A stretch of 64,000 nucleotides of DNA, from positions 1 to 64,000 of the forward strand of contig JAMXBD010003378.1 of NCBI GenBank assembly GCA_024138025.1. Reading direction: 5' to 3'. This DNA comes from Combretum micranthum. Taxonomy: Eukaryota > Streptophyta > Magnoliopsida > Myrtales > Combretaceae. Position 1 is the stretch's first letter, and each line of letters begins with the position of its first letter. The translations under genes were made by a program, and so were the position numbers. Of the stretch, positions 39,084-52,104 are shown one piece after another. The notes under the pieces are model-generated. The model searched no databases, had not been told where the DNA came from, and saw only the letters and a list, made by a program, of their open reading frames with translations.

Positions 39084-39097
39084 CCGCTCTGACACCA
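39084..39097 (-). promoter_or_regulatory. Primer-binding site, initiator-Met tRNA type
   Basis: On the minus strand, nine bases past the 5' LTR end, stands TGGTGTCAGAGCGG. Plant Ty3/gypsy elements commonly have TGGTATCAGAGC, complementary to the 3' end of initiator-Met tRNA; this copy differs by one base within that core. Confidence 0.8.
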
Positions 39098-39106
39098 ATC
39101 CAAAAC

Positions 39107-40700
39107 TGTCACGCCCCGAGGGTATCATAGACGGGACAGTTCCGCCATACACAATACCCGGCTTAAGATTAAATCACAAGTCTCTTAAAGCCAGAAATAT
39201 TGTGCAGAAGCGTATCCTAAATAGATAACCAATGGGCTTGATAGTATCAGATTAGCCACATAATGTACAACTAAAAGACTTAAAACTAACTAATAACCAC
39301 TGCAGAAATATGACATTTAAAAGAAAAATAGTTTAAGAGTGTTTATAACAAAACAGTTGGATTACTGATCCTACAAATATTACAATCCTGTTTTCAAAAA
39401 CTTTTTAGAAACCCCCTCCCAGGAAAAAGAAGAAGAAACTCTCTTCAACCCTCGTATCCTTCCCTCAAAACCCTGAATCCATAGAGGAGCTAACCTGAGG
39501 GTAGCCTCATCCTGACTGGTACCAAATATAATCCTGTGACAATAAACTGTAAGGGAGTGAGCGATCCACAGGCTCAGCGAGTTATACTCCTCACTCTATA
39601 CCATTCAAGCAAGTTATTAATTCAAACATATGTAATGCAAACAATCAAGTGGACAAATATATATAGCCAACCGGTAACCATATACATATTCGGATTTGCG
39701 CCCTCCGAATCGGGGGTTGGGGTACATCCACTCATCAGCACCCAGATTAATATACTACGGAAATCAAATTTCTCAAGAAAACTTTTTATATATCAAAATA
39801 ATATACATATAACAACATCCCATTGAAGTAATAAATCCGAAACAATGACCCGGCGCGATTCTAAGAGAAGGATCGTCTCTCCAGGACGACTTAGTTCCCA
39901 TTCCCCTAGAACAAGGCCCATGGTACACACTAGGTATATACCACTTCGGTCCTCCATGTTCACCATCCTCACGGGACAGTGTGGCCCATTCGGGTCAAGG
40001 TGTAGTGGTGATGGCCTTCTACGTGCATAAATGCTATGCATGAATGTATTCAATTATAATGCCATATTGTTTTATATTTATTTACTTGGCGTGCAAACAA
40101 GTTTCATACACTTTCATTTCTATTCTATAACAACCAATGGGTTAGAATATAATTACAATATTTTATCAACCAGTTCAAGTAACAACAGTCACAATTTATT
40201 TCCCAACCCCTTAATATTTTATTACTTGATTAATTCTATTCTACAACCACAATCAAGTATAGAGATCATAGGAATATACTCACCTGTCCATATTTCTTGT
40301 CAGTCATAATAGTCAACAGGCAGGTCAAGCTCAGAGTCAGAATCACCTGAATATTATTAAAGATAGAAATATACTATAAGAATTTACTAAAAACATCTAA
40401 TATATATATATATATCTATGCTACAGACTTCCTATATTTCTGGAATCTAGTACTAAAAACCTTATGTAGCTAATTTAAATCGATTTAACTTAGATTTTAC
40501 GTACAAAGGTGGTTTACTATTATTTTAGAGTTATTTGAAATATAAGCAAAATAATAATAATAACTAATAGAAATAATAAAAAAAATTATTATTAGTAAAG
40601 ATAAAGAAAATTTTAATCAAGTAACATAAGTAACTAAACATATAGATATGTATATATATAAGTACGTATTGAAAAGTTGAAGGAAATGATTTAATAAGCA

Positions 40701-40743
<43 letters not shown>

Positions 40744-41312
40744 CATATTTACGTCTAGGTATATATAAGCATATTATAAAATAAATAATCAACATACATA
40801 TATTATATGAATAAATTAACTTTTATATATATATATATAGGAAGCATAAATATATATAAGGTAAGAAATATAATTATCATATTGTATTATATATATATGT
40901 ATAAATATATATAAATATATAATCATATAAGTGCCTATACATATACATATATACATATACTAACTATATATATATAACAGATATATATATGTATATACAC
41001 AACGCATCGGAGAAGCAGCATGGTTGCTGCGTGAAGGAGGACGAGCAGCATCGGCTGCTCTGGAGCGCTGGCCTTGAGCGCTGGCTCGAGTGCTTGCTCG
41101 AGCGCTAGGCTGGGCGCTCGTTGAGCGCTGCTCCGAGCGCCCATCAGGCCTTCTAGCGCGCGTGCGGTAAGCGTGGATGCTCGGTGGAGGCAGAGCACCC
41201 TGCTTTGTTCGTGAGTGGTGGTGTGTGTGTGTGGCGGTGTGCGGGGTGTGGTGCGACGCTGTGGTGTGTGGAGCGTGCGCTGTGGGTGGTGGTGCTATGG
41301 TGGTGCAACGAA

Positions 41313-41347
<35 letters not shown>

Positions 41348-42004
41348 AGAAGAAGATCAGCTAAAGAAAGGAAGAAAGAAAAAGAAAGGAGAAAACTCAC
41401 AGCTTTAGACCGTTGCTGCCAGATGAACCGAGGAAGAGAAAAGAAAAAGAAAAGAAAGAAGAAGACGGAAAAATGAAACAGAGAAATCCAAAACAGAAAG
41501 AAGGGAGAAGAAAAAGAAAACGCAACCTAATGTATATATATATATATATATATCTCAAAACAAAGAAAGCTTAAAGTCAACAATACAACAAACAAAAAGT
41601 GTCAGACATATCCCTCCAAAAAATTCATCTTATATATATATATATAAATAAATTGATCGCAACATGGATCTTGCTAAATTATTTGTTGACTAATCGTCTC
41701 GGAAAAATTTAATCAAAAATAAGAAATATCCAAATTAAACAAAATAGCACGGTTCAAAATTATAATAGTAAATCGAATAATATTTTTATCGTATAAAATC
41801 AAATACTCAGACAACTTTCAGACGAAGAATTTATAAATAAAATCTTTAATTAATACTGTTTAGAGTATATTCATAGTTAAATAAAGAAAAATTAGTTTAT
41901 TAAGAAGTTTATCCTCAATTTAATAAATAAATAAAATAATCAAAATAATTAAAATTATCAAGACAAATTAGGAAATCAGAAATCGAAAATTTTCGAAGCT
42001 CACA
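39107..42004 (-). repeat. 5' LTR of the chromovirus
   Basis: 2,898 bp, matching 25701-28635 end to end. Differences are mainly short substitutions, microsatellite length (shorter TA and AAT tracts here) and fewer intact AGCGCT units (41060-41145). The PBS side lies at 39084-39106. Its transcription start would lie within the LTR on the minus strand; AT-rich TATA-like sequence is too abundant to pick one box. Confidence 0.95.
41060..41145. repeat. AGCGCT palindrome array in the 5' LTR
   Basis: Counterpart of 27705-27790. Some units are changed to AGTGCT or GGCGCT, and the spacing differs slightly. Confidence 0.75.
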
Positions 42005-42009
42005 TTGAG
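42005..42009. repeat. Target-site duplication TTGAG, right copy
   Basis: Exact partner of 25696-25700, immediately after the GAAGCTCACA end of the 5' LTR. Confidence 0.9.
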
Positions 42010-45000
42010 GGCCTAATAGACGATGACATATAATTTAAATTTCAAAAAAAAAAATCCCAAATTGAGCCTAAATACCAATTTATAATAATTAAAATTTTAA
42101 ATTCTTTTATAAACTAAATTAGCTAAAACCCATATTCTAAATTTTTTAACCCAACAACCCATATCCTAAATATTTACCTGACCTATTAAAATACCTAGCC
42201 TAGCCCAGGTGCAAGCCTAAACTCATAATCTAATAACATTAGCACATAAGCTAATTATATGCCTAACAAATCCTAATTTGAGCATCATCAGATGCTAATA
42301 GCCATTATATTACATCTTAACTCTCTAGAAATCACTTCTTGTCCCATCCCACTACACCCTAACAACAAATTCAAATTCAACCTACTTTTCTACCTCACTG
42401 TGCCACCTCACCAATCGTAGAATCTTCTACCCACTACACCTTTCTTGTTTTCATATTATTATTACACTTGAGCATTAAAATATCTCCCAAAAGCTCCCCA
42501 TATCACATGCTAGACACAGTTGCTTTTCACTCCTAAAAATATCTCAAACACTTTAATGAAAACTTAATTTCAATTCATTTAGGCTTAAGCCTTCATTACG
42601 TAAATGCTACCAATACTTCTATTGTTTCAATACCCATTTCATCACTATTATTAATCTCTATTTTCATTAAATGTATAGGTTATATCAAGGTTGTAATTGA
42701 AGTTGAAAATTAAGAAAGGAAGCTTCATCAAATTGATAGTATCAAGACTAATTTGGTATTCTAATAAGTGATTTTTTGGTTAAATTGAAATTAATTTAAA
42801 TTTAATGATATTAATAAAGTTTCAACTGTGGAAATGATGTTTGAACATCTTTGTGGAATGGTTTTGATAAATTATTACTTGTATTGTATAATATATACAT
42901 AATAAATGTCTAATCTTGGATTAATTTGATAAATAATGCTAAAAAATGAATATGAACATGTTGAATATGTTAGTATAAATATAAATATCATCATGATATG
43001 TTTTATTAAATTAAAGTGAAAATAATTACTTATAATTGGTAAATATAGCAAATTACCCATTATTTGCACAAATAAATTGATTTAATGAAACCATACGTAT
43101 GTATATAAGTTTGGATGCTATGGATCTATTTGATAATGTTTATTATTTGTATTTGATGATGAATTGTGTAGAAATCATATTTTTACATTTATTTTTTCTT
43201 AAATTTGGATGAAATAAGTACCTAAATAAATATCAAATCAATTCAATAAATTATGATATTTTGATATGTTGAATTTTATATGTTCTAATATTGATGTAGA
43301 AATTTTAAAATAAAAACAAAGTCATTTGATTGGTTAAATTTTGAAATATTGACCCCTATAGTTGCTCCTACCCAAGACCTCCAAATTACCACAACATGTT
43401 GCCGAAGTGTGAGTGCTTCACTATTGCCACACTTAAATTAAAAGATATAAATTGTTGGTTGTTGCATTGCATTCAAACTACGTGTGTGATTATCACATGT
43501 GTGTTTGTATTACTATTATACTATGTGTCGACTCATTCTTTTTTTTTTTTTTTTCCTTTTTTGGGATTTGATGGATTGTATGGGGATTATTATGACCATG
43601 CTCGAATCTTGAGGGATTTCTTGATGAGTTAAGCTAGTGGGATCATGGATTAGGTTATGCTTATCTATGGAGAGTATTATGTACATCAAGATGCGATTAG
43701 ATATAATGGACCTTTTGTTAAGCCCTATTTCCTAATGGTTTTTAATGTACTATTTTGAGACTTTTACTATGAGATGCTTATGACTCGGTTTACATACTTT
43801 TGAGACACTATCTATTTTGGACATCATTGGATGGCTTGTGATGCTTTTGAAATATTATTTTATCTGATACTCATACATATATATGTTGGTTGATTATGGG
43901 AGTAACCTTTTTGTGGAACTTTTCAAAATTTTGCTTTTTCGATGAATATAAAATATTTTCAAAACCTAATTGAATGATTTTAAAATTTAAAATTGTATAG
44001 CAAACGATTGTGATAAATAGATCTTTTAGAATAGCTTCTGTGTGTAATACCTAAGTATTGTACGTAGGGAAACTGGATATGCTTTGACCCTATTTAGAGC
44101 ATGACATGTTATTAATGACAACATGTAAAATAATATGAGTACAAAATAATTTTTTTCTTTTTCACAAGGAAAAAGTTCAAATTTTTAATTTGTTTAACTA
44201 TACATATTTTTCTTTTGCTTTGTTTAATTTTATTTTATTTCTATATTTTACTCATAGACTTAGTTAGATTCATTGGGTCCATAAATAAAGGTTGATGACT
44301 CAACCTTCACTATTAGACCTAATCGGTTTATGCCAACTCCAGACCCATCTATGTGGGTTTTTTAAATTGGCCTGCTAAATTGAGTCGAGGTCTGGTCTTG
44401 ATTTGGTCCTATCCCAATTTTGTCCCAACCCTTGTTAAGGTATGTTTAATTGGATTATTTATTGGTACAACCATAAACGCATGACTCAATTGTGCAAAGT
44501 TGAGGATATTACAACTCTTAAACTATTATAAAAAAGAACTTTTTTTTTTAATCTATTTGATTATCCAAGCCACCTACCTGCAACTTCTAAAATAATACAC
44601 ATGCCCCTCAAACTATAGCCAAACTTGAAAACTTTCATTGTGTGTGGTCCTCTAGTGTTTTTTTTTTTTTTTTTTATAATCTAAAGAATATATGCATAAC
44701 TTCAAAAGCTTATTGCGAAATACCTATTCTATCACCCTCATTCCATTACATCTAGGTGTAGTTTTTACAATAGATAAATATTCCATAATGAATTGTTATT
44801 ATGTAAAATATTAAATAATAATTCATGCTTCCACCAACATGAATTTATTCGTAACATATTATTCATCGTCTTTTATATAGCTACACTTGAGATACCACAA
44901 GCTTGATCCCCCTAACCTAAATTCCTCATGAATTGTTATCAGATAAAATATTACCTATGTATATGTGTGTGTATATATATATATATATATATTATTTTTA

Positions 45001-45090
45001 TGATGTATTCATTGTCCTTTATGTAAGTGCTTTTGTCCTAAAAGGCACCACAAGCTTTATCCTACCGCTTGATTCCACCATCTTTAGTAG
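42010..45090. other. Intergenic stretch right of the chromovirus
   Basis: No gene that I can support. Near 44030-44103 the sequence reads like a degenerate LTR end (TATTTAGAGCATGACA), so part of 42010-44103 may be an old LTR; I could not find its start. The frame at 43396-43632 contains a T-run-encoded Phe stretch and is not convincing. Confidence 0.35.
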
Positions 45091-45924
45091 GGGTGGGCGA
45101 ACCAATCCGTAACCGAACCAATCCAAACCGAAAATATGATTTTTTTTTTTAATATTTTGGTTTAAAAATTTTTCATTCCAAACCAATCCGTAAATTTATA
45201 GTTTGGTTTGGAAGGTAAACCAAACCAAACCGTTTTAGAAAAATATAATAACATTTTATTATATGTTCATATGATTTTATTTAATATTTATTAATTGGTG
45301 AATATTGATTAAGATCAACTTGTTTATTTTTAATCTTTTTTTTAAAGCTCATGATATGTATTTTTTTTTTGTTGATAATGAACTATTTTTTTTAATAGCT
45401 TTTAACTTTATAAAGTATGAAGTTCATTTATTCAATTATAAACTCTTATTATGTATTAATTGTTTAATATATTTTGTCAGCGGATCATTTTATTTGTTGA
45501 TGAATTTTGCTGATAGATGATTTTTTATTTTAGTTAAATTTATTGGTAGATAATTAAGTTGATGGTTCTATTAAAAATTATAAATTATAACATACTATAT
45601 ATTGGTTGGTGAATGTATTTTATTAGTAGATAACTGATTTTATAGAGAACTATATATTAGAAGTGTGATGAATTCATAAAGTATTTTATCGTGGTTTATA
45701 ATATAAACTTGTAAAATGATATGCAAAAATATAAAAAAAAAAAACTAGAACAAAAAAAATGTTTAGTTACAATTTTGATTTAATTCATAATCCAAATAAA
45801 TCAATCCGTTATTTAATGGTTTAAAAAATTTATAATCGAATCAAACCATTACTTAATTGTTTGGTTTGAGATGGAAAAAAAAAAAAAAAAAAAAAAACCA
45901 AACCAATCCATGCCTACCCTCATT
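45091..45924. mobile_element. Non-autonomous hAT-like element
   Basis: The left end TAGGGGTGGGCGAACCAA and the right end (opposite strand TGAGGGTAGGCATGG) are imperfect inverted repeats of the common plant hAT type. The interior repeats AACCAAACC and CAATCCGTAA motifs, with a long A run near 45876-45898. TTAG lies on both sides, but I could not confirm an 8-bp duplication. The open frame at 45305-45520 is low complexity. Confidence 0.4.
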
Positions 45925-48873
45925 AGATCAATCCTCTATCGAGCCAATAACAACCATTGAACCACCTCCACATACCCAAACTTAAATAAACTGAGATGGA
46001 GCCCATCTCAAATTTGAACCTAAAAATCTTATTGAGCTCATATACTAAACCAAAATCCATTCGACTGCCATCTACATGTATGCCGATTGCCATCTTTATT
46101 ATAATTACGAAATAAAATTAAATAAGATATATAGAATATAATTTTCTAAAGGCTAGACTTTAATGAACCTTTATGAGATAGAATAGATACAAATAAAATA
46201 TCGATAAAATATATTAAAAAAGAAAATCCAATCAAACCCTAATTATTTCAACAAAGTCCTTGATTCTAAGGAGGATTCCGACCAACATCGCTTAGCTTCC
46301 AACAATCACATACAGCACTTAAAAATAGGAAGTGGGAAAATAAAATTTAAAGGAAAAAAAAAAAAAAAAAAACCACCCTTCTCATGAAGGAACTGTGAGC
46401 CACCAGCGATCCAGGCTTCCAATAGTTTGGCCACCTTAAGACGGGATATATACATTATGTGCTAAACCAACATGTATATATATGTACATGTATATACACA
46501 CAATGTGAAATTAATATGCTTAAATTGGTCTCATGTCATGTAATGCATCACATTTACAAGAAACAAAATTTTATCATGGACGGGTTTTGGTATTATAAAT
46601 ATTATTTGACATATGGCAAGTATATTAATACTTTTAGTTAGAATTTATAATATTATTTTATAAGTATAGTTTGTGGTCATCTCGATAAAAGCCGGTCGAT
46701 ATAAGTATGTTTGAGGGGAGAAAAAAGTCGCATATAAGTGTCCATGTCTATCTACTATGAAAGTACTTCTGAAGATAAGAAATAGACATCAGAACAAAAT
46801 GAGAGAAAAAAGTAATCCCTTCCCCACATAAATAACGATTGTACTAAATTTCCGCCAGTGCATTATAATGCAACATCATCGTATCATGTAACATGTCCAC
46901 TGTGAGCAAACTACAGCTTTCAACAAGAAGCGCTGCAACTTTCAAACTCTACCCCACACCAATTAATTACACTCATCTTTTAGTTTCGTTGGGACAATGC
47001 CGGTTGCTTCTGGATGGCAGTCCTCCTGGTCTTAGCCCCCACATTTTCTCAATTTTCAATCTTCACTATTAAGGAAAATTGTATTTTTAAACTTTAATCT
47101 AGATAAAGGTATACTTTTAAACTTTAAAAATATATTTTAATACCTCCTAAATTTAATAAATTTGCAATATAAAAGATATTTGTTGTGTTAATTAAAAAAA
47201 AAAAAAAAACGATGCACCATGGTTACCAGGTGCCAAATTATATTATGATAAGTTTGAAAAGTATTTACACATAAGATTAGATTCTAAAGGGTTATTTGCA
47301 GCTTCTAAGAGTTATTCATCAACTTATTATTAGAGTTAAAGATTATTAAAAGACACTTTAAGTATCACATTTGATTTGGTGGAATGATATAAGACTGGAA
47401 ATTATATGGGTATTTTGAAAAAAAAAAAATCTTTTCATAAGAATAGCAATTCTTGTAGTAAATAGAAAGAATAGAGATATTTTATCAATTTCATATTATA
47501 TAGAATATATAGATGTTGTTTCTACTAGAATTTTTTATAAATCAAACCAAAAAAAAAAAATTGATACTTTGCAGCAGTAAAGACTGAATACTAAATCCAC
47601 TCTCATTAAGCAAACATAACCTAAACGTTGAAGTCTGTATTTGCGGAAGCTTATTTGCACTTTTTTGTTTCTCTTTTCCTTATTTTTTACTATGGTAAAC
47701 CAATTTTCTCATTCCTACGACTTTACCTTTCTCGTGATATAAAGGAATTCATCATGCACCATACAAATAAGAGTAGTGATTTTATGATGTAAGGAAAGAC
47801 ATAGGCATGATAAGTTAGTATACAGGTGTAGTTGCATTAGTTTTTGATTTTTTTTCATATTTATCATAAGACACGGTAACCACAAATCATCTCAGTATTT
47901 TCTACCCTGAGTCGCAGTAAATTAAGTATGACAAACTTTTTTTTGAGCACCCCCCAGCTTTACCCACATTTTACTATTTTCGAAATCTATGATTCCTGCA
48001 CATTGATCTCCTGCCAAGCGTTATTATATTTTAGTTCGGTAGAGGATATTCTCATCTTCTACTTTTACCTCATGTCATATAGGTAAAAATAAAAAATAAT
48101 AAAAAAAAGTCACAGTCTAGGTCACTTACTAGTAAAAAGGCCATCCTAGCCTATCAAAGGGACCGCAGCTTTCGGATTAGTTTGTCTTCTTAGCTTCAAG
48201 GCCCCATCTAAGATGGGCTTTCCTGAAATAGCCTTAGGACTTTACCTAAAAAAATCCGAGTAGCCTAGAATCCTGAGTTTATATAGATATATCATTCATT
48301 AATTCTTCAAAATATAGGAAATTGTGATCCATCTATAGTAATGTTTTTTAAATGTGAGCTTTAAAAATCTACATGATTAATGTACTAATGAAAGATGCTA
48401 AAAAAATAGGAAATAATAGTGTTACTTAGAAGTACTTTATACAATAAAATCATAACATTTGTAATAGGAACAATATAATTATTATTTATGGTTTACTATG
48501 AATAAAAAATAGTTGTTTACAAGAATTTATTTTGTTAAATGTAATTTTACCAAAATAAACTTAATTCTATTAGTTATTGTATAGGAACACGTTAAGTGAG
48601 AGGAATGAGAAAAATGCAATGTAATAAATGAGTGTTGAAAAAAGAAAATGACACTTATGGGATATATTTAACCATTAAACTATCTTTATTTTCATTACTT
48701 TGTTTGCTTTTTATAATATACATATGATACATATATGTTTTTATTTTTTTTTTAATTTCAATTTTTTTTCATGTATGGGGAGGTTTGTACTACTACTCGG
48801 CCTACCTTGGATCCATTCATGAATATAACCTAACATCATCTCTTGAAGAGACAAGTTGATGTGGTGAAAGAGA
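45925..48873. other. Intergenic stretch
   Basis: AT-rich with several A or T homopolymers. I see no gene, RNA or clear mobile element. The frame at 46459-46641 is not credible. Confidence 0.35.
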
Positions 48874-50796
48874 TGATAATACTTTATGTAGATTTAGGAA
48901 AGAAATAAAGGGTAAATTACACCGAAAGGCCATAGCATTTGGAAAGTAAGTTTATTTAAGATCCCAACGTTTTAAATAGTTTAAAAAAAGTCTCAATAGT
49001 TGGAGAAATAGGTTAATTGAGTTCTCCTTTGTCACGTGTTAACAGGAAAAATATTTAATTAAAACTTAGAAGACTAGCTATGTTATGCGTGTCAATGAAG
49101 ATCACAATTGACTTATTTTTTCAAATGTTATAACCTTTTTTAAATCTCTCAAAACATTAGGACCTCAAATGTACTTACCCGAAGCATTGGGACATTCCAG
49201 TGTAATTTACTTAATAAATAAATTGATATTATTTTTACTTTTAATTATTTTGATATCTATAGGTTTTTTAGGAACTTTCCTTTATGTGTCGTCTAGGACA
49301 TTTGTTTTTATGTTTGTACGCCTTTTAGGAACTTTTTTCTATATTTCGTTATTTTATTTTTTTTCTTATTTTTTTATGTTTGTAGACTTTTTAGGAATTT
49401 TCCTTTTTGATAAATTTCATTCATATATAAATGTATGTCATAGTATAAAAGAAAAATAAGTTATGTAGAAATATCATTTGTGAGCCGAATTTGCTTAATT
49501 TCTTTCCAAATTCTCGAATTTCTTATAGTTTTTTTAATTTATATGTCATTTAACTAGATATTCTTAGAATCAATAAGTAATTGAAGATCACTTTCTGGTA
49601 ATCATATCTAATTCAACGGTTTGTGATAAAATCCTAATTTACTGACTGCATCAGTTGGAATTAGAGCTGTGTTTGCTCCTAAGTGTCATGGCACCACATA
49701 AAACAACTAATCAATGACGTGCAATAGATAAGAGCTATATTGTATGATCTAGATTGGAGGATTAGATAGATGATCGACGAGTGGTTGGATACAACTTTGG
49801 AGTGTCGATTAAATGTGGTAGTAGAGCGATTGACAGAGAGGATGGGCAAGTCAATTGTCAATCAGAATAGGAATCTTAATCCTATTCGTGGGCAGAACCC
49901 TAATTCGATGCTTGTTCATGGTGAGGAAGATGATAACTCTTCTTTCGATGTGTAAGAACAATATTATGAAGAGAATGTGGACGAAGATGTTTTTAAGGCT
50001 AATAGTGAACAAGTCTTTGGTGCTTATGAAGATGAGGAAGAGGACTTTTTTAGGCTATTGGTATAGTGAACCAATTTTTGATACGATTATGTTGAACATG
50101 AGTATGCCATTGTATATGGTAGAGAGAATTTGGTTGTTATGATGTCTTGTATGACTCTAAAGGCCATCGAAGATGATTAGTTGAAGAATATATTTCCCAG
50201 TCTACCTATACCACCATGGGGAAGATTGTTTTCTTGTCTAATAAGGACCATGCTAACACTTCTAGTTTGCTGTCATTAATGTAATTTGAGGAAGAAAATG
50301 GCCAAAGATAAAGAAAATATTGAGATTGGATCGATTTATTTGAAGTTTGTCTAGTTAATTCCAATTGGTTTTTGCATGACATAGTGAAAATTTGAGGGCA
50401 AATTTGTTCAACCTAAGGAGAATGATGCTGGGGAAGAGATGATAATGCTTTATGCAAATTTGGGAAAGAAATAAATTAGTATTTATTTGTCCTTTTAATT
50501 TTTTTTATATCTGTGGGCTTTTTCAGAACTTTCCTTTATGTGTTGTTTATGACATTTATTTTTCCTTTATTTATTTCTATATCTATAGGCCTTTTAGGAA
50601 CTTTCCTTTTATGTGCCATATGTGACATTTATTTCACCATTTAATTTTTTTATTTTTTTTATGTCTATAGACTTTTTAAGAATTTTCCTTCTTGGCGAAT
50701 TTCATTTTATTTTTCATATATTAATGTATGCCTTAGGCTAAAGAACCTCCAATCAATCATTTAATTATTGAAATAAATATAATAACTGATGTATCA
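48874..50796 (+). mobile_element. Small degenerate LTR element (gypsy-like remnant)
   Basis: Two direct repeats start TGATAATACTTTATG (48874) and TGATAATGCTTTATG (50440). Both contain tandem units like CTTTTTAGGAACTTTCCTTT and run to about 49653 and 50796, ending in ATCA. A PBS-like word TTGGAATTAGAGCTG follows the first repeat (49654), and purine-rich GGGGAAGAGA precedes the second. The interior (49760-50170) keeps gag-like pieces in broken frames (GEEDDNSS, AYEDEEED, TTMGKIVF). The first repeat is also preceded by a purine tract and no target duplication is visible, so a tandem or rearranged arrangement is possible. Confidence 0.45.
48910..49213. mobile_element. MULE-like MITE in the first LTR of the degenerate element
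   Basis: About 304 bp with ends GGGTAAATTACACCG and, on the opposite strand, GTAAATTACACTGG. It is flanked by AGAAATAAA (48901-48909) and ATAAATAAA (49214-49222), eight of nine matching. The other LTR copy shows the empty site (AGAAATAAATTAG near 50467), direct evidence for insertion. Confidence 0.65.
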
Positions 50797-51959
50797 AGCA
50801 TTTCAATATTGCGATCATGATTGGATACGAATCTACGCTGTTAAATAATTGATGAACTGATCCCTTAAAAAAAAAATAACGAGATTATATAATTTTCCAG
50901 TGAGGTATACTATATCTTATTTTGTTAACACTGGCTTCAGCTACTATTAAACATCATTTTAATGATGACAAGCATGTTGTCAAACTCGTGATTCAACTCA
51001 CATGTTTCTACGAGTTTACGAGTTGATGATGGGACTTCAATTCAACTCACATACAAAATTGTTTTCTAAGTAAACTCACATAGACTCACGATTTTATATA
51101 GTGGAATCAGTAGTAGAATTGGTAGTAAAATGGTAACGTTGTAATATTTACACTTTTTTTTAAACTTTAAAATCGCAATCAATTTAATATATTTAAATTT
51201 AAGGTTTTTGGGGTTCTTGATATTTATCTTGATCTAACTTAATTTTAGTTTTTTTAATCTTTTTTTCCTTTTATTTCCTTTTTCTTTTGTAATTTTTAAT
51301 GATTTATTTTTTTAGGTTATATACTTCGAATATTTTTAACGATTTGAATTAAAATTAAACAAATATATGTACTTCTATATTTTTTTCCCTTTTTCATTGA
51401 TTTTCTATACATAATTTGTTTGTCATAAATGCAATGATTTTTTGCACAGATATATAGTGAACATGAAAATGTTCATTAATGCATAAAACAAGCTACTCAT
51501 ACATGATAATTTAAATTATTTGCGATACATCTTAATAATTATAAATTGTAAATCATCACTTAATAAAAATAATTATTTAATTATTAGAATTGCATCAAAT
51601 ATATCAATGAGAGTACTTAAATTTTGGTTGTTTATAACTAATTTAATACTAAATTATTTATTTTCATCATTTATTTAAAGTTTTATTAGTATAATAAGTA
51701 AATCTATGATTTTTTAAAGCAAATTTACATTAGTTGTAAAATCTTATGATGCTAAATTTTGGTTTTATGCTCCGATTCTACAAATCTCTTGTCGATTATA
51801 GGTAGAAACTCGAGTTTGAAAACCATGACAACATGAAAAGAAAAAGCATCATAATGCAACATTATTATAATAATAGTTGAATCTTTCCACCTGATTAACG
51901 TGACAAACAATCTTTCCAAGTTAATTATTGCTAGGGTTATGTCATAGCAACATATCTCT
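50797..51959. other. Upstream region of the MYB gene
   Basis: AT-rich, no gene. It separates the degenerate LTR element from the MYB core promoter and presumably carries its regulatory sequence. I cannot identify specific binding sites with confidence. Confidence 0.4.
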
Positions 51960-52104
51960 CCCTCCCTTTCTCCTTTGTGAATAAATTTCCCCTAGGCCTC
52001 AGTTATATATAAGCGTACATTTGATCGCTTTCTCTGACACACACACAACAACAACAAAGATCAAGAGAGAAATAATAAAGAGGGAGAGAGAGAGAGATTA
52101 AAAT
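51960..52104 (+). promoter_or_regulatory. Core promoter and 5' UTR of the MYB gene
   Basis: A TATA box (TATATATAA, 52004-52012) stands 93 bp before the ATG at 52105. Transcription would be expected to start near 52035-52045. The presumed leader is CA-rich (about 52040-52056) and then GA-rich (about 52060-52098), with no upstream ATG in the last 60 bases. The context around the start (AAAT then ATGGG) has G at +4. The chosen ATG is supported because it opens the conserved MGHHSCC N-terminus. Confidence 0.65.

Larger units (their letters stand above)
25701..42004 (-). mobile_element. Ty3/gypsy chromovirus (Tekay/Del-like LTR retrotransposon) with nested insertions
   Basis: A 16.3 kb element bounded by two near-identical LTRs that begin and end TG...CA and are flanked by a perfect 5-bp target duplication, TTGAG. 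Without the nested solo LTR (34910-38696) and its target duplication it is about 12.5 kb. In element order (minus strand) it holds the 5' LTR, a PBS, an extra open frame, gag with two zinc knuckles, protease, RT, RNase H, integrase and chromodomain, then a polypurine tract and the 3' LTR. The order PR-RT-RH-IN plus a C-terminal chromodomain places it in the chromoviruses, and the RT wording fits Tekay/Del. The coding frames have several frameshifts, so this copy is probably not autonomous. LTR similarity suggests an insertion that is not very old. Confidence 0.93.

Noticed and set aside
25701..42004. Endogenous pararetrovirus
   Set aside because: True LTRs, a PBS, a PPT, a 5-bp target duplication and integrase with chromodomain identify a Ty3/gypsy retrotransposon; no movement or coat protein was seen.
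49169..49459. 96-codon frame resembling a membrane protein
   Set aside because: It starts inside a MITE and runs through the tandem T-rich LTR units; hydrophobicity reflects T-rich codons.
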